From: an uncultured Alphaproteobacteria bacterium
GTDB lineage: Bacteria > Pseudomonadota > Alphaproteobacteria > Puniceispirillales > Marisalimonadaceae
Direction: 5' to 3'
Assembly: GCA_937142855.1 (NCBI GenBank)
Contig: CAKZQZ010000046.1
Span: 1-64,000 of the forward strand
Length of the DNA: 64,000 bases
Under the pieces are notes generated by a model, which was not told the DNA's origin, made no database searches, and worked only from the letters and a program-made list of their open reading frames with translations. Position 1 is the first letter of the stretch. Each line of letters opens with the position of its first letter. Both the position numbers and the translations under genes were made by a program. Positions 1 through 7,723 of this stretch are shown in pieces.

Positions 1-1
1 A

Positions 2-157
2 AGCTCTATTTCCTATGAATATTCCCCAGATCAAAAACGTTTTGCCGTTTTGATATGTCATATACAATCAATTCAACTTTTGCTTTTAGGAGACAAACAT
101 ATTCGTGCTAAATTTAAAAATGAAACGAATTGGCAAGGAGAATGGCTCTCTCCATAA
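2..157 (+). CDS. C-terminal fragment of a pyridoxamine 5'-phosphate oxidase-like FMN-binding protein (5' end outside window)
   Basis: An open frame enters from the left edge in frame 2 and stops with TAA at 155-157, leaving 51 residues. The fragment carries a beta-strand-rich segment, then a H-I-R-A-K-F stretch and a terminal W-x-G-x-W-L-S-P. That H-R-A-x-F ... W-L-x-P ending is what I recall for small split-barrel flavoproteins annotated as pyridoxamine 5'-phosphate oxidase family. The FMN-contacting N-terminal part lies outside the window, so neither the substrate nor the true length can be judged. Family assignment is from memory of the C-terminal motif only. Confidence 0.5.
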   Translation, partial: SSISYEYSPDQKRFAVLICHIQSIQLLLLGDKHIRAKFKNETNWQGEWLSP

Positions 158-627
158 GTCATGATTTAATTTGACATAAAAGGATTTATGAATTTTTTTT
201 TATTTTAGAAAATACTTTTAATTTTAATCAATCTACCAGCTAATGATTGAGCCCTTGTCTGTGCTCCATTGACTACGGTCAATGGGCAGACCACCTCCGA
301 CCATTGACCATTGTTGATTAGGAAAAGGATACAGTAACCCCTACTCTGTATATATTTTGTGGGATAAATAGTGGGGTAAGATTATTATTATCGTATTTTG
401 TTGTTTAAAATCAATGATTTATACATTTTTTTAGCTAACACCCCATCCACAATATTTTTTTAATTACATATCAATAATATGTTAATAAATTATAAAAACA
501 ATGTTAATTTCAATGACTTATATCTTAAAGCTAATATTTAAATTAAAAACCTGTATCCAAATACTCCTATCGTTTATAAATTAATTTTTAGTTGAAAATT
601 AACATGTGCATGGTCTAAATATTTATT
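158..627. other. 470-bp gene-free stretch with a locally GC-richer repeat patch
   Basis: No credible reading frame is seen on either strand. Most of it is very AT-rich, but about 245-380 is clearly richer in G and C than its surroundings. That patch holds an 8-bp inverted repeat (266-285), a further copy of the same CCATTGAC octamer at 301-308, a tandem GACCATT pair at 299-312, and G/C runs at 337-341 and 372-376. The SRAP gene starts at its right end. It could be an old integration or deletion scar; I see no tRNA or integrase to prove that. Confidence 0.6.
266..285. repeat. Inverted repeat CCATTGAC-tacg-GTCAATGG
   Basis: Two perfect 8-nt complementary arms (266-273 and 278-285) flank a 4-nt loop. 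The left arm recurs as a direct copy at 301-308. There is no T-run after it on either strand, so it does not look like a standard intrinsic terminator. It may be a protein-binding palindrome or part of an old attachment site. Confidence 0.55.
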
Positions 628-1194
628 ATGTGTGGTAGATTTGTAATTTCCATTAATAAACCCTATGGTTTAAAATATGACGCTTCATATAATGTAGCCC
701 CTTCACAATTAGTACCGGTTAAAATAAAAGAAAACGCAAAATTACTAAAATGGTCATATGCACCATTATGGAAAAAAGATATGCATCTTATTAATTGTCG
801 TTCTGAAACAATGAATGAGAAACCTTCATTCAAAAATGCAAAAAGATGCGTAATTTTTAACAACGGTTGGTATGAGTGGCAAAGAAAAGATAAAGAAAAA
901 GTGCCTTATTATCATTACTCTAAGTCAAATAATTTTGCTGGGCTTTATAATGATGTTGGTTGCTTAATACTAACTAGAATTTCCACTGACAAGATAAATC
1001 ATATTCATCATAGACAGCCTGTTTTGTTGAATGATGATGAAGTGTCACGTTACCTTGAAGGTGAAAACATTTTAGATAGCAAGGCGAATTATGAAATTAA
1101 CTTCCATAACGTTAGTAAAGACGTAAATAATCCTCGTAACAATGGTTCATATCTTGTTAATGCGATAGCAAGCAATTTTGTTAGTCGTTTATAG
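628..1194 (+). CDS. SRAP-domain protein (YedK/HMCES family, DUF159)
   Basis: SRAP proteins form a stable thiazolidine crosslink with abasic sites in single-stranded DNA and so protect them during replication. The start Met is followed directly by the obligatory catalytic Cys2 in M-C-G-R-F, which fixes the start. Other family landmarks are Y-N-V-A-P (21-25), L-I-N-C-R-S-E-T (54-61, with the Asn and Glu of the active site), W-Y-E-W (81-84) and H-H-R-Q-P (127-131, catalytic His). At 188 aa it is shorter than the usual 210-230. The R-C-x-x-P that normally precedes G-x-Y-E-W reads R-C-V-I-F here. It appears to be a single-gene unit between a long gene-free stretch and an ABC operon. Confidence 0.95.
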   Translation: MCGRFVISINKPYGLKYDASYNVAPSQLVPVKIKENAKLLKWSYAPLWKKDMHLINCRSETMNEKPSFKNAKRCVIFNNGWYEWQRKDKEKVPYYHYSKSNNFAGLYNDVGCLILTRISTDKINHIHHRQPVLLNDDEVSRYLEGENILDSKANYEINFHNVSKDVNNPRNNGSYLVNAIASNFVSRL

Positions 1195-1238
1195 ATTAAG
1201 AAAAGTTTACCTTACCTTCCCTATTATATTTTTTATAA

Positions 1239-1269
1239 TTGACATCATCTTCTCTTTTGTGAGTAAATT
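1239..1269 (+). promoter_or_regulatory. Possible sigma-70 promoter for the ABC importer
   Basis: A perfect TTGACA -35 hexamer lies at 1239-1244. A weaker TAAATT -10 candidate lies at 1264-1269, a 19-nt spacer and so longer than ideal. It is followed by a strong GGGAGAGG ribosome site just before the ATG at 1309. The position fits transcription of the importer genes, but the -10 match is poor. Confidence 0.3.
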
Positions 1270-1308
1270 AAATCATGTAAAATTTTATATAAGTGTGGGA
1301 GAGGTTTA

Positions 1309-2325
1309 ATGAAAATAAGTCGTAGAAAATTAATTGTTTTGGGTGGAGGTGCCATAGCATCATCAGCTCTGTCAATGCCTGCAATTGCATCTAATAAAAA
1401 AATAAAAGTTGGTGCTTTGCGATTTACTTCTCATTCAGCAAGTTTCATAGCCAAGGAGCGTGGATATTTTAAACAAGCAGGGCTTGATGTAGAGTTTGAA
1501 TTTTTTCAAGCTGCACAGCCCATGGCAATTGCGATTGCATCTGGAGATATTGATTATGCAGTAACAGCTATATCTGGAGGCCTTATATCACTTGCGGAAA
1601 AAGGAGCAGTAAAGGTCATTGGAGGTGCTTTAAGCGAAGAAGAAGGAATTGATGGACAAAAATTTCTTGTTTCTGATAAAGCCTATAAGGCAGGAGTAAG
1701 AAGTCCCAAAGATCTTAATGGCAAAAGATATGCTGTAACTCAGTCAGGATCGTCATTTCATTATATGGGATCAAAAATGGCAGCTGCAGAGAATATTAAT
1801 CTATCTTTTGTACCTTTGCAAAAAGTTGGAGCAATTATAGGAGCTCTTAAATCTGGGCAGGTAGACGCATGGTCAATTGTTCCACACATTGCAAAACCAT
1901 TATCACGAGGAGGATCTATTCATATTATTGGTAATGTAGCTGATTATCTTCCTAACTATCAAATAACAACAGTTTTTACTTCGTCGAATAATGCAAAAAA
2001 TGAACGTGCTCTTACTAAAAACTTTTTGACTGGTTTTAGTAAAGGCGTAGACGATTATGCATCCACCATGATTGATAAAAATAAGGGAGATGCAGGTGTA
2101 AATGAAATGGTAGATTTAATACATAAATATGTCTACACCAGTCGTCCAAGGGAAAAAGCAGCGCCTTCTATCATTAACGGCACGATGCGATTAAGTGATG
2201 GAGCATCCTTGAATCTTGCTTCAATTAAAAATCAACTTGAATGGTTTAAGTCTGAAGGTTTAGTTAAGAAAAGTATAACCATAGATACGTTAGTTGATCA
2301 GTCTTATGTAAAAATCATTAGTTAG
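1309..2325 (+). CDS. ABC transporter substrate-binding protein, NitT/TauT type, Tat-exported
   Basis: Periplasmic solute receptor of the ABC importer encoded by the next two genes. The N-terminus has a twin-arginine signal (S-R-R-K-L-I-V, residues 4-10), a hydrophobic stretch and an A-I-A-S cleavage region near residues 25-28. The mature part opens with I-K-V-G-A-L-R-F and contains G-Y-F-K-Q-A-G-L-D-V, the usual pattern of the NMT1/SsuA/TauA-like fold. At 338 aa the length is normal. The family takes up nitrate, taurine, alkanesulfonates, thiamine precursors and other small molecules, and nothing here identifies the ligand. Tat export implies folding before export. Confidence 0.9.
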   Translation: MKISRRKLIVLGGGAIASSALSMPAIASNKKIKVGALRFTSHSASFIAKERGYFKQAGLDVEFEFFQAAQPMAIAIASGDIDYAVTAISGGLISLAEKGAVKVIGGALSEEEGIDGQKFLVSDKAYKAGVRSPKDLNGKRYAVTQSGSSFHYMGSKMAAAENINLSFVPLQKVGAIIGALKSGQVDAWSIVPHIAKPLSRGGSIHIIGNVADYLPNYQITTVFTSSNNAKNERALTKNFLTGFSKGVDDYASTMIDKNKGDAGVNEMVDLIHKYVYTSRPREKAAPSIINGTMRLSDGASLNLASIKNQLEWFKSEGLVKKSITIDTLVDQSYVKIIS

Positions 2326-2333
2326 TCAAAATT

Positions 2334-2360
2334 GTCCTGAGTTCAATCTGGGCTCAGGGC
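2334..2360 (+). promoter_or_regulatory. Stem-loop between the binding-protein and ATPase genes
   Basis: Arms 2334-2341 (GTCCTGAG) and 2353-2360 (CTCAGGGC) pair over 8 positions (one G-T) around an 11-nt loop. It lies 8 nt after the stop of the binding-protein gene. The AGGG that would serve as ribosome site for the ATPase start at 2371 is inside the right arm. Such hairpins in ABC operons commonly protect the upstream mRNA and reduce downstream expression, and here it could also block the ribosome site directly. That effect is inferred. Confidence 0.55.
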
Positions 2361-2370
2361 AAGATAATTT

Positions 2371-3138
2371 ATGAATATAAAAATCAAAAATCTTAATCAT
2401 TCTTATGATAAATCAAAAGTTCTAAGTGATATAAATTTAGAAATAATGGATGGTCAGATATTGTCTATTATTGGCCCTTCTGGTTGTGGCAAATCAACTT
2501 TATTACGCCTCATCGGTGGCCTTGAGAAACCATGTTCTGGTGAAATTACTCAAATTGGTTCTCCGCCTGCAGGTTGTCTAAATGCCATGACTTATATTTT
2601 TCAAGATTTTGCATTACTTCCATGGAGAACTGTCGAAGAAAATGTGTCACTTGTACTAGAAGATCATTCATTATCTAATGAAATTAAACGCTCAGTAATT
2701 GATGATGTTTTAGACAGAACCAAACTGAAAGATTTTTCTTATGCATTCCCTAAACAACTATCTGGTGGAATGAAGCAGCGTGTAGCCATTGCCCGAGCAT
2801 TAGCAGTCAATCCAGCAGTTCTTTTAATGGATGAACCTCTATCAGCTCTAGATAGTCAAACACGAGAATTACTTTTAGAAGATTTTATAAATTTATGGCA
2901 CCGAAAACCTTTTACTGCAGTTTATATTACTCATAATCTTTCAGAGGCGGTTCGTCTTGGACATAAAATTCTAGTTCTTTCACGTAGGCCAGGAAAAATC
3001 ATAGAAACTATTAGTATTGAAAAACCAATCGCAGATAGAAAATTAATTGATAAAGATCTAGATCAATATCAAAAACATCTTTGGAATATAATGCATGATG
3101 AAGCCAGGGCAGCTGATGCTGAACTACTAAATGTATGA
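2371..3138 (+). CDS. ABC transporter ATP-binding protein, NitT/TauT type
   Basis: Cytoplasmic ATPase of the importer. All nucleotide-binding motifs are present: Walker A G-P-S-G-C-G-K-S-T (35-43), Q-loop F-Q-D (77-79), signature L-S-G-G-M-K-Q-R (130-137), Walker B L-L-M-D-E-P (151-156), D-loop S-A-L-D and the switch His at T-H-N (about 188). At 255 aa it is the normal size for the SsuB/TauB/NrtD group. It follows the binding-protein gene with a hairpin in between and overlaps the permease gene by 8 bp, so the two are probably translationally coupled. Confidence 0.95.
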   Translation: MNIKIKNLNHSYDKSKVLSDINLEIMDGQILSIIGPSGCGKSTLLRLIGGLEKPCSGEITQIGSPPAGCLNAMTYIFQDFALLPWRTVEENVSLVLEDHSLSNEIKRSVIDDVLDRTKLKDFSYAFPKQLSGGMKQRVAIARALAVNPAVLLMDEPLSALDSQTRELLLEDFINLWHRKPFTAVYITHNLSEAVRLGHKILVLSRRPGKIIETISIEKPIADRKLIDKDLDQYQKHLWNIMHDEARAADAELLNV

Positions 3139-3958
3139 TATAAAAAATAAATCTAATAATTCAAACAATTTAAACGTCAACAAACCTGTACCTTTTATTG
3201 GTAAAGGTTTTCAGCCAAAAACAAGAAGTTGGATGGGTTATTTTGTTTTTTTTATAATCATTTTTGTCTTAGAGCTTGGTACCTCAACTGGAGTAATATC
3301 TTCTTTGACCTTGCCTAAGCCATCAGATGTTCTTGAAACTATCATTCAACTTTTCCAATCTGGTTTACTATTTAAACACCTAGTGCCCTCTATCTTGAGG
3401 CTTGTTATTGGAGCACTTATTGGTATAAGTCTTGGGATAAGTATTGGTACACTTATTGGATTATTTTCATATTTCCGATCTGGCTTGGTTCCAGTTATCG
3501 CAGCTATATTTCCTATACCCAAAATAGCATTACTACCATTATTTGTAATTTGGTTTGGAATTGGAGAAGGGTCAAAATATGCACTAATAGCATTAGGAAG
3601 CTTTACGCCTACCGTAGTTGCTACTTATGGAGCAGTTGATAATGTTGACAGAACATTAATACGTATGGGACAAAGTTTTGGCCTAAGTTGGATCTCAATT
3701 GTTTATAAAATTGTTTTGCCTGGAGCAATGCCAGGTATTTTGTCTGGTTTAAGGATTAGCCTTGCAATATCAATAATTCTACTTGTTGCGGCCGAAATGC
3801 TTGGTGCAGAATATGGTATAGGTGCATATATTTTAGAGGCAGGTTCTCTGTATGATTTAGAAAGATTATTTGCTGGAGTAACTATATTATCTCTGTTGGG
3901 TATAACAGTAAGTGTTTTTGTTACAAAACTTGAACAGAAAATTTTAAAGTGGCGTTAA
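3131..3958 (+). CDS. ABC transporter permease, NitT/TauT type
   Basis: Inner-membrane permease of the BPD_transp_1 family, presumably a homodimer. About six hydrophobic helices follow a polar N-terminal extension of roughly 30 residues. The cytoplasmic EAA loop is recognisable as G-Q-S-F-G-L-S ... V-L-P-G-A-M-P-G-I-L-S-G, the ATPase contact. The family-typical I-A-L-L-P-L-F-V-I-W-F-G-I-G-E segment lies before it. At 275 aa the length is normal. It is the last gene of the importer operon; 229 bp of AT-rich DNA follow in which I see no clear gene. Confidence 0.94.
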   Translation: MYDIKNKSNNSNNLNVNKPVPFIGKGFQPKTRSWMGYFVFFIIIFVLELGTSTGVISSLTLPKPSDVLETIIQLFQSGLLFKHLVPSILRLVIGALIGISLGISIGTLIGLFSYFRSGLVPVIAAIFPIPKIALLPLFVIWFGIGEGSKYALIALGSFTPTVVATYGAVDNVDRTLIRMGQSFGLSWISIVYKIVLPGAMPGILSGLRISLAISIILLVAAEMLGAEYGIGAYILEAGSLYDLERLFAGVTILSLLGITVSVFVTKLEQKILKWR

Positions 3959-4187
3959 TAAAATCATTAGCTCATTATATTTAATACTATGTCCAAGGAC
4001 TTTTACTTCTTTATAGCTAGGTTTAGTTTCAATTATAAATCGATTAAAGATCAAAAAGTTAAGAAACATTAACGTTTAATTAATATTGTTTGAATGAATT
4101 TTCTTAAAAACTTGTGTCTACATTTTATATTGGTTAAATAATTGTATAAAATCTTAAAAAATATTAATTATTAAATTAAGGATTATT

Positions 4188-4490
4188 ATGAAAGCTTATT
4201 GGGTAGCACGTTCAAAAATATTAGATCCTATTAAATATAAAAAATATACGGATCAAGTTCCTGAAATAATATCAAAGTTTGGTGGGAAAGTCTTAGCAAG
4301 GGGTGGAAATTTTAAAATTCTAGAAGGAACAGATAAGTTTCATAGATTTGTAATCATAGAATTTCCATCTTTAGAAGATGGAGAAAATTGTTGGAACTCT
4401 GAAGATTACAGAAATGCTTCTTTTCATAGGAAAAATGGTGCTGGAGAGGTTGACTTAATACTTGTTGAAGAAGGCGATGCAACAAAATAA
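4188..4490 (+). CDS. DUF1330 family protein
   Basis: A 100-aa dimeric alpha/beta-barrel (ferredoxin-like) protein of unknown biochemical role. The family pattern is clear: A-Y-W-V-A at the start, Y-x-x-Y near residue 19, F-G-G-K-V-L-A-R-G-G in the middle, then R-F-V-I-I-E-F-P-S and a W-x-x-S-x-x-Y-x-x-A segment. An AAGGA ribosome site lies upstream of the ATG. A 10-bp hairpin follows the stop codon immediately, so it is probably transcribed alone or ends its unit. Its neighbours suggest a role in small-molecule metabolism, but no substrate can be named. Confidence 0.9.
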   Translation: MKAYWVARSKILDPIKYKKYTDQVPEIISKFGGKVLARGGNFKILEGTDKFHRFVIIEFPSLEDGENCWNSEDYRNASFHRKNGAGEVDLILVEEGDATK

Positions 4491-4518
4491 TAAATATTAA
4501 CTCCCTTCTTAATATTTA
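4491..4518 (+). terminator. AT-rich hairpin directly after the DUF1330 gene
   Basis: Perfect 10-bp arms TAAATATTAA (4491-4500) and TTAATATTTA (4509-4518) enclose a pyrimidine-rich 8-nt loop, starting at the base after the stop codon. There is no long T-run behind it, so termination would be weak. It may instead stabilise the 3' end or separate this gene from the methyltransferase gene at 4607. Confidence 0.45.
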
Positions 4519-4606
4519 AAGTTAATAATATATTATTCAGCAATAAAAAATCATACCTAATTAATTTTTTTGTTAATTTTTATAAATAATAATATATGAT
4601 TATTTT

Positions 4607-5629
4607 ATGACTATTAAAACTACCATTGCAGGAAGTCTTCCTAAACCCATTTGGTTGGCTGAACCAGAAAAATTATGGGGTGAATGGAAATTAAAAGATA
4701 CAGAATTATTTATAGGACAATGTGAAGCTGCACTTAATTGGATAAAATTCCAGGAAAATACAGGTGTCGATATAATATCTGACGGTGAACAATTTAGAAA
4801 ACATTTTGTCCATGGATTTTTAGAATTAATTCATGGTATTGATTGGAATAAAATGACAACCATGGGCATCAGAAATGATCGCTATGATGCCGAAGTTCCA
4901 ACAGTAGTAAATGAATTGAAAAGATTAAATTCAGTCCACTCTAAAAGCACAGAATATTGTCTTAAAAATACTTCAAAAGATTTTAAAATCACTCTACCTG
5001 GACCAATGACCATTTGTGACACTATTGCAAACGGCTTCTATAGTTCTAGAAAAGAAATGGCATATGAATTTGCAAAAATATTAAATGCAGAAGCTCTTGA
5101 ACTCGAAAAGCTTGGGGTTCACACAATTCAATTTGATGAACCTGCTTTTAATGCTTTCACCAAAGAAGCGTCTGAATGGGGTGTTGAATTACTAGAAGTT
5201 GCAGCTTCTGGCCTCAAATGTAAGACAGCTGTTCATATTTGTTATGGATATGGAATTAAACAAAATATTGATTGGAAAAAAACTCTTGGAAATGAATGGA
5301 AACAATACGAAGACTTTTTTCCTACTTTAAATAATAGTTCTATTGATCAAGTATCACTTGAATGTGCAAATAGTCGTGTTCCATTAGAAGTTTTAAAGAT
5401 GTTAAACTCTAAAGAAATACTTGTGGGCGTAATAGACGTAGCAAGCCTAAAAATAGAAACACCTGAAGAAGTTTTTAAAATTTTGAATGAAGTTTCAAAA
5501 TATGTTGATTATAAAAACATTATTGCTTGTACAAATTGTGGAATGGCACCAATGCCTTATAATATTGCTGAAAAAAAAATAAAATCTTTAGTTGCTGGAG
5601 CAAACTTATTTGCTAAATCTTATAATTAA
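4607..5629 (+). CDS. Cobalamin-independent methionine synthase-like methyltransferase (MetE C-terminal domain only)
   Basis: A 340-aa TIM-barrel protein matching the catalytic (C-terminal) half of MetE. It lacks the N-terminal half of the classical ~750-aa enzyme. Putative zinc ligands are His210 and Cys212 (H-I-C), Glu252 (L-E-C) and Cys311 (T-N-C-G-M). Other landmarks are A-G-S-L-P-K-P near the start, S-D-G-E-Q (58-62) and P-G-P-M-T (131-135). Core-MetE proteins transfer a methyl group to a thiol, typically homocysteine, and several use donors other than methyltetrahydrofolate. The donor here is unknown. No obvious Shine-Dalgarno precedes the ATG. The neighbouring flavin reductase-like gene is convergent. 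Confidence 0.85.
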   Translation: MTIKTTIAGSLPKPIWLAEPEKLWGEWKLKDTELFIGQCEAALNWIKFQENTGVDIISDGEQFRKHFVHGFLELIHGIDWNKMTTMGIRNDRYDAEVPTVVNELKRLNSVHSKSTEYCLKNTSKDFKITLPGPMTICDTIANGFYSSRKEMAYEFAKILNAEALELEKLGVHTIQFDEPAFNAFTKEASEWGVELLEVAASGLKCKTAVHICYGYGIKQNIDWKKTLGNEWKQYEDFFPTLNNSSIDQVSLECANSRVPLEVLKMLNSKEILVGVIDVASLKIETPEEVFKILNEVSKYVDYKNIIACTNCGMAPMPYNIAEKKIKSLVAGANLFAKSYN

Positions 5630-5645
5630 AGTCTAATACTAATTT

Positions 5646-5666
5646 AGTGTTTAATAATTTAACACT
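5646..5666. terminator. Possible bidirectional terminator between convergent genes
   Basis: AGTGTT (5646-5651) and AACACT (5661-5666) form a 6-bp stem with a 9-nt loop. A second pair, AAGTCT (5629-5634) and AGACTT (5671-5676), can extend it with internal bulges. It sits exactly between the ends of the methyltransferase gene (+) and the small Cys-rich gene (-). The stem is short and AT-rich, so the call is weak. Confidence 0.35.
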
Positions 5667-5667
5667 T

Positions 5668-5835
5668 CTAAGACTTATCTAATTCATTTAACTTCAGTCT
5701 AGCATTCCACACTATTACACACTCCTCGCAACGCTCAGTAGCTTTTCTGATGGCTCTATATGCTGGATGTTTTTTACAACCCTTTGCTAAAACTTTCAGT
5801 AAATCTATTTTTTTTTCTAATATTTTATTATTCAT
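5668..5835 (-). CDS. Small Cys/His-rich protein, probably metal-binding (55 aa)
   Basis: I chose the ATG at 5835 because AAAGGA lies 6 nt before it. A longer form starting at 5862 would overlap the upstream gene by 10 bp. The protein has a C-x2-H-P-x-Y-x-A-x-R pattern (C20, H23) followed by C-x2-C-x3-W (C36, C39, W43), which looks like a compact zinc site. Small proteins with this C-x-x-H-P-x-Y ... C-x-x-C layout occur in bacteria and phages without a defined function, as far as I recall. It follows the flavin reductase-like gene by 17 bp and is probably co-transcribed with it. Confidence 0.7.
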   Translation of the reverse strand: MNNKILEKKIDLLKVLAKGCKKHPAYRAIRKATERCEECVIVWNARLKLNELDKS

Positions 5836-5852
5836 ATTTAATCCTTTAATAG

Positions 5853-6500
5853 TCATTTCCAACCCTTTGTCATCTTTCCTTTGTCCTTAAAATCAACAAT
5901 AGAAAATGTTTTCTCTATTAAAGTGTAATCATTATACCCTAAACGGGCTATAACCTTCATTTTTAGCACATCAACCATACCTTCATCGGTAATAAACTCA
6001 TCTTTTATATGAATTCCTATCACTTGACCAAACACAACATGATGAAAACCTTCTTTTCCTGGTAGTTGAACTGTTTGGTGATATTTACATTCGAAGTGAA
6101 CTGGTGACTCAGCTACTCTTTTGGGTTTAACATTTATTGAATCTATAGGTGTTAAGCCAGTCTTAATCAATTCGTCTGTTTCAGCTTCCAATATCCAGCT
6201 TGTATCATTCATTTGATGGCGTGTATCCCATGTACTAATATTTACCACAAACTCACCTGTTTCTTCAGCATTTAAAACACTATCTTTTTTGCTACCATCA
6301 GGCCTGTTTCCTGCAGAAAACATTACAAATGGAGGATTATAAGAAAGGCCATTAAAATAACTATATGGAGCAAGGTTACCTATGCCCTTTTTACTTACTG
6401 TACTAATCCATCCAATTGGGCGAGGAACTGTTAGAGCCTTGAAAGGATTGTAAGGAAGTCCATGATTGTTTTTGCTAGTGTCATAATACATTTGAAACAT
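5853..6500 (-). CDS. Flavin reductase-like (FMN-binding split barrel) protein
   Basis: A 215-aa protein of the flavin_Reduct fold. The N-terminal signature is typical: Y-Y-D-T-S-K-N, then A-L-T-V-P-R-P-I-G-W-I-S-T-V, then N-L-A-P-Y-S-Y-F-N-G and P-P-F-V-M-F-S. Members reduce free flavin or use bound FMN to modify small substrates; the partner here is unknown. The frame also opens with a GTG one codon earlier (6503) and a second ATG at 6491; I took the ATG at 6500. It is divergent from the Gfo/Idh/MocA gene across about 175 bp and is followed by the small Cys-rich gene. Confidence 0.88.
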   Translation of the reverse strand: MFQMYYDTSKNNHGLPYNPFKALTVPRPIGWISTVSKKGIGNLAPYSYFNGLSYNPPFVMFSAGNRPDGSKKDSVLNAEETGEFVVNISTWDTRHQMNDTSWILEAETDELIKTGLTPIDSINVKPKRVAESPVHFECKYHQTVQLPGKEGFHHVVFGQVIGIHIKDEFITDEGMVDVLKMKVIARLGYNDYTLIEKTFSIVDFKDKGKMTKGWK

Positions 6501-6675
6501 CACCCATAATTGCTAGTTTTGAATAATTAATTTTAGATATAAAATTTAATCATACAAACAAATTCGGGTTCTACCTCATATTTACCTGATTTAGTATTAT
6601 AGAACTAATATTTGTTAAGTTAACAATTTAGTTTAAAGTATCTAATTATAAATTTTAAATTTTCATAGGTATAAA

Positions 6676-7635
6676 ATGTCGATTAAAGTAGCTATAATTG
6701 GTTTAGGGATAATGGGAACCCGAATGTTAACTCATATGAGGTTACATGAAAAATTTAAACCAGATTACTTATGGGACCCTAACCCAAAAGCTTGTGAAAA
6801 TGCCCTAAAACTAGATAATCAATGTTCAATTATGAAAAGTGCTGAAGAAGCAATAGAAAATGCTGATTTAGTCTATCTTGCTTGCCCTCCTACAGTGAGA
6901 GAATCTTATGCTATGAAAGTGGTTGAAATGGGCAAAGCTCTTTTTTTAGAAAAACCTTTTGGGATAAATATTCAAGAAAGTAAAAATTTTATTGATAAAC
7001 TTAAAAAATTTGATGTTCCAATTGCTGTTAATTTTACTCAAGCTGGAGGTGCTCCTTTATCAGATCTATTAGAAAGCAAAGATAAAGGAGAAATGGGAGA
7101 AATGCTTGGGGCTGATATTATTGTTACTTACTCTAAATGGCCACGTGAATGGCAAAAAGAAGCTGATTGGCTACGCTTTAAAAAAGAAGGAGGTATGACA
7201 AGAGAAGTAATATCTCATTTTATTTTTTTTATAGAACGTGTACTAGGGCCACTTAAAGTGAAATGGGCCCAGACTTCTTACCCAAGTGACACTTCGTTAT
7301 GCGAGACAGATGTTCTTGCTAAATTAGAAACTGAAAATGGCTTGCCAGTCAATATATTAGCGAGTGTTGGAGGTGTTCAACCAGATCGTCAAGAATTCAC
7401 GATTAAAGGTTCTAGACAAAGTAGAAAAATAGAAGAGTTTCATAAGGATTCATTATCAACTGGTAATCAATTTGTTCCTCTTAGAGATGAAGAGCAAGAC
7501 CCAAGAGCTGTAAGTTTGAGGTCACAACTTGATGCTTTATTTCTTAAAATAAATAATAAACCTAATAGTTTAGCAACAATTGACGAAGCATTTAGAGTAC
7601 AAAAGTTAGTAGAAGAAATATTATCAAAAAATTAA
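6676..7635 (+). CDS. Gfo/Idh/MocA family oxidoreductase
   Basis: NAD(P)-dependent dehydrogenase, 319 aa. The Rossmann motif G-L-G-I-M-G is at residues 9-14 and the family hallmark E-K-P-F-G at 92-96, followed by the alpha/beta C-terminal substrate domain. Related enzymes oxidise or reduce sugars, inositols or similar polyols, and the sequence does not allow a narrower choice. It is divergent from the flavin reductase-like gene and convergent with a secreted hypothetical protein, so it probably has its own promoter in the 6504-6675 gap. Confidence 0.9.
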   Translation: MSIKVAIIGLGIMGTRMLTHMRLHEKFKPDYLWDPNPKACENALKLDNQCSIMKSAEEAIENADLVYLACPPTVRESYAMKVVEMGKALFLEKPFGINIQESKNFIDKLKKFDVPIAVNFTQAGGAPLSDLLESKDKGEMGEMLGADIIVTYSKWPREWQKEADWLRFKKEGGMTREVISHFIFFIERVLGPLKVKWAQTSYPSDTSLCETDVLAKLETENGLPVNILASVGGVQPDRQEFTIKGSRQSRKIEEFHKDSLSTGNQFVPLRDEEQDPRAVSLRSQLDALFLKINNKPNSLATIDEAFRVQKLVEEILSKN

Positions 7636-7723
7636 TAGTCCAAATTCACTTATTAACTCTTTTATTTGTTATTTTAATAGAATTTTTAACTACTGATTTA
7701 TATATTTTTTTAAATAAAATATT

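Noticed and set aside
285-303. Possible tRNA 3' end remnant (a CCACCTCCGACCA-like string)
   Set aside because: No T-arm with a TTC loop or matching acceptor strand could be drawn, so it is not called as a tRNA or tRNA fragment.
4491-4606. SAM riboswitch upstream of the methionine synthase-like gene
   Set aside because: The 115-bp leader is almost pure A and T apart from one hairpin directly behind the previous gene; no conserved SAM-binding core was recognisable.
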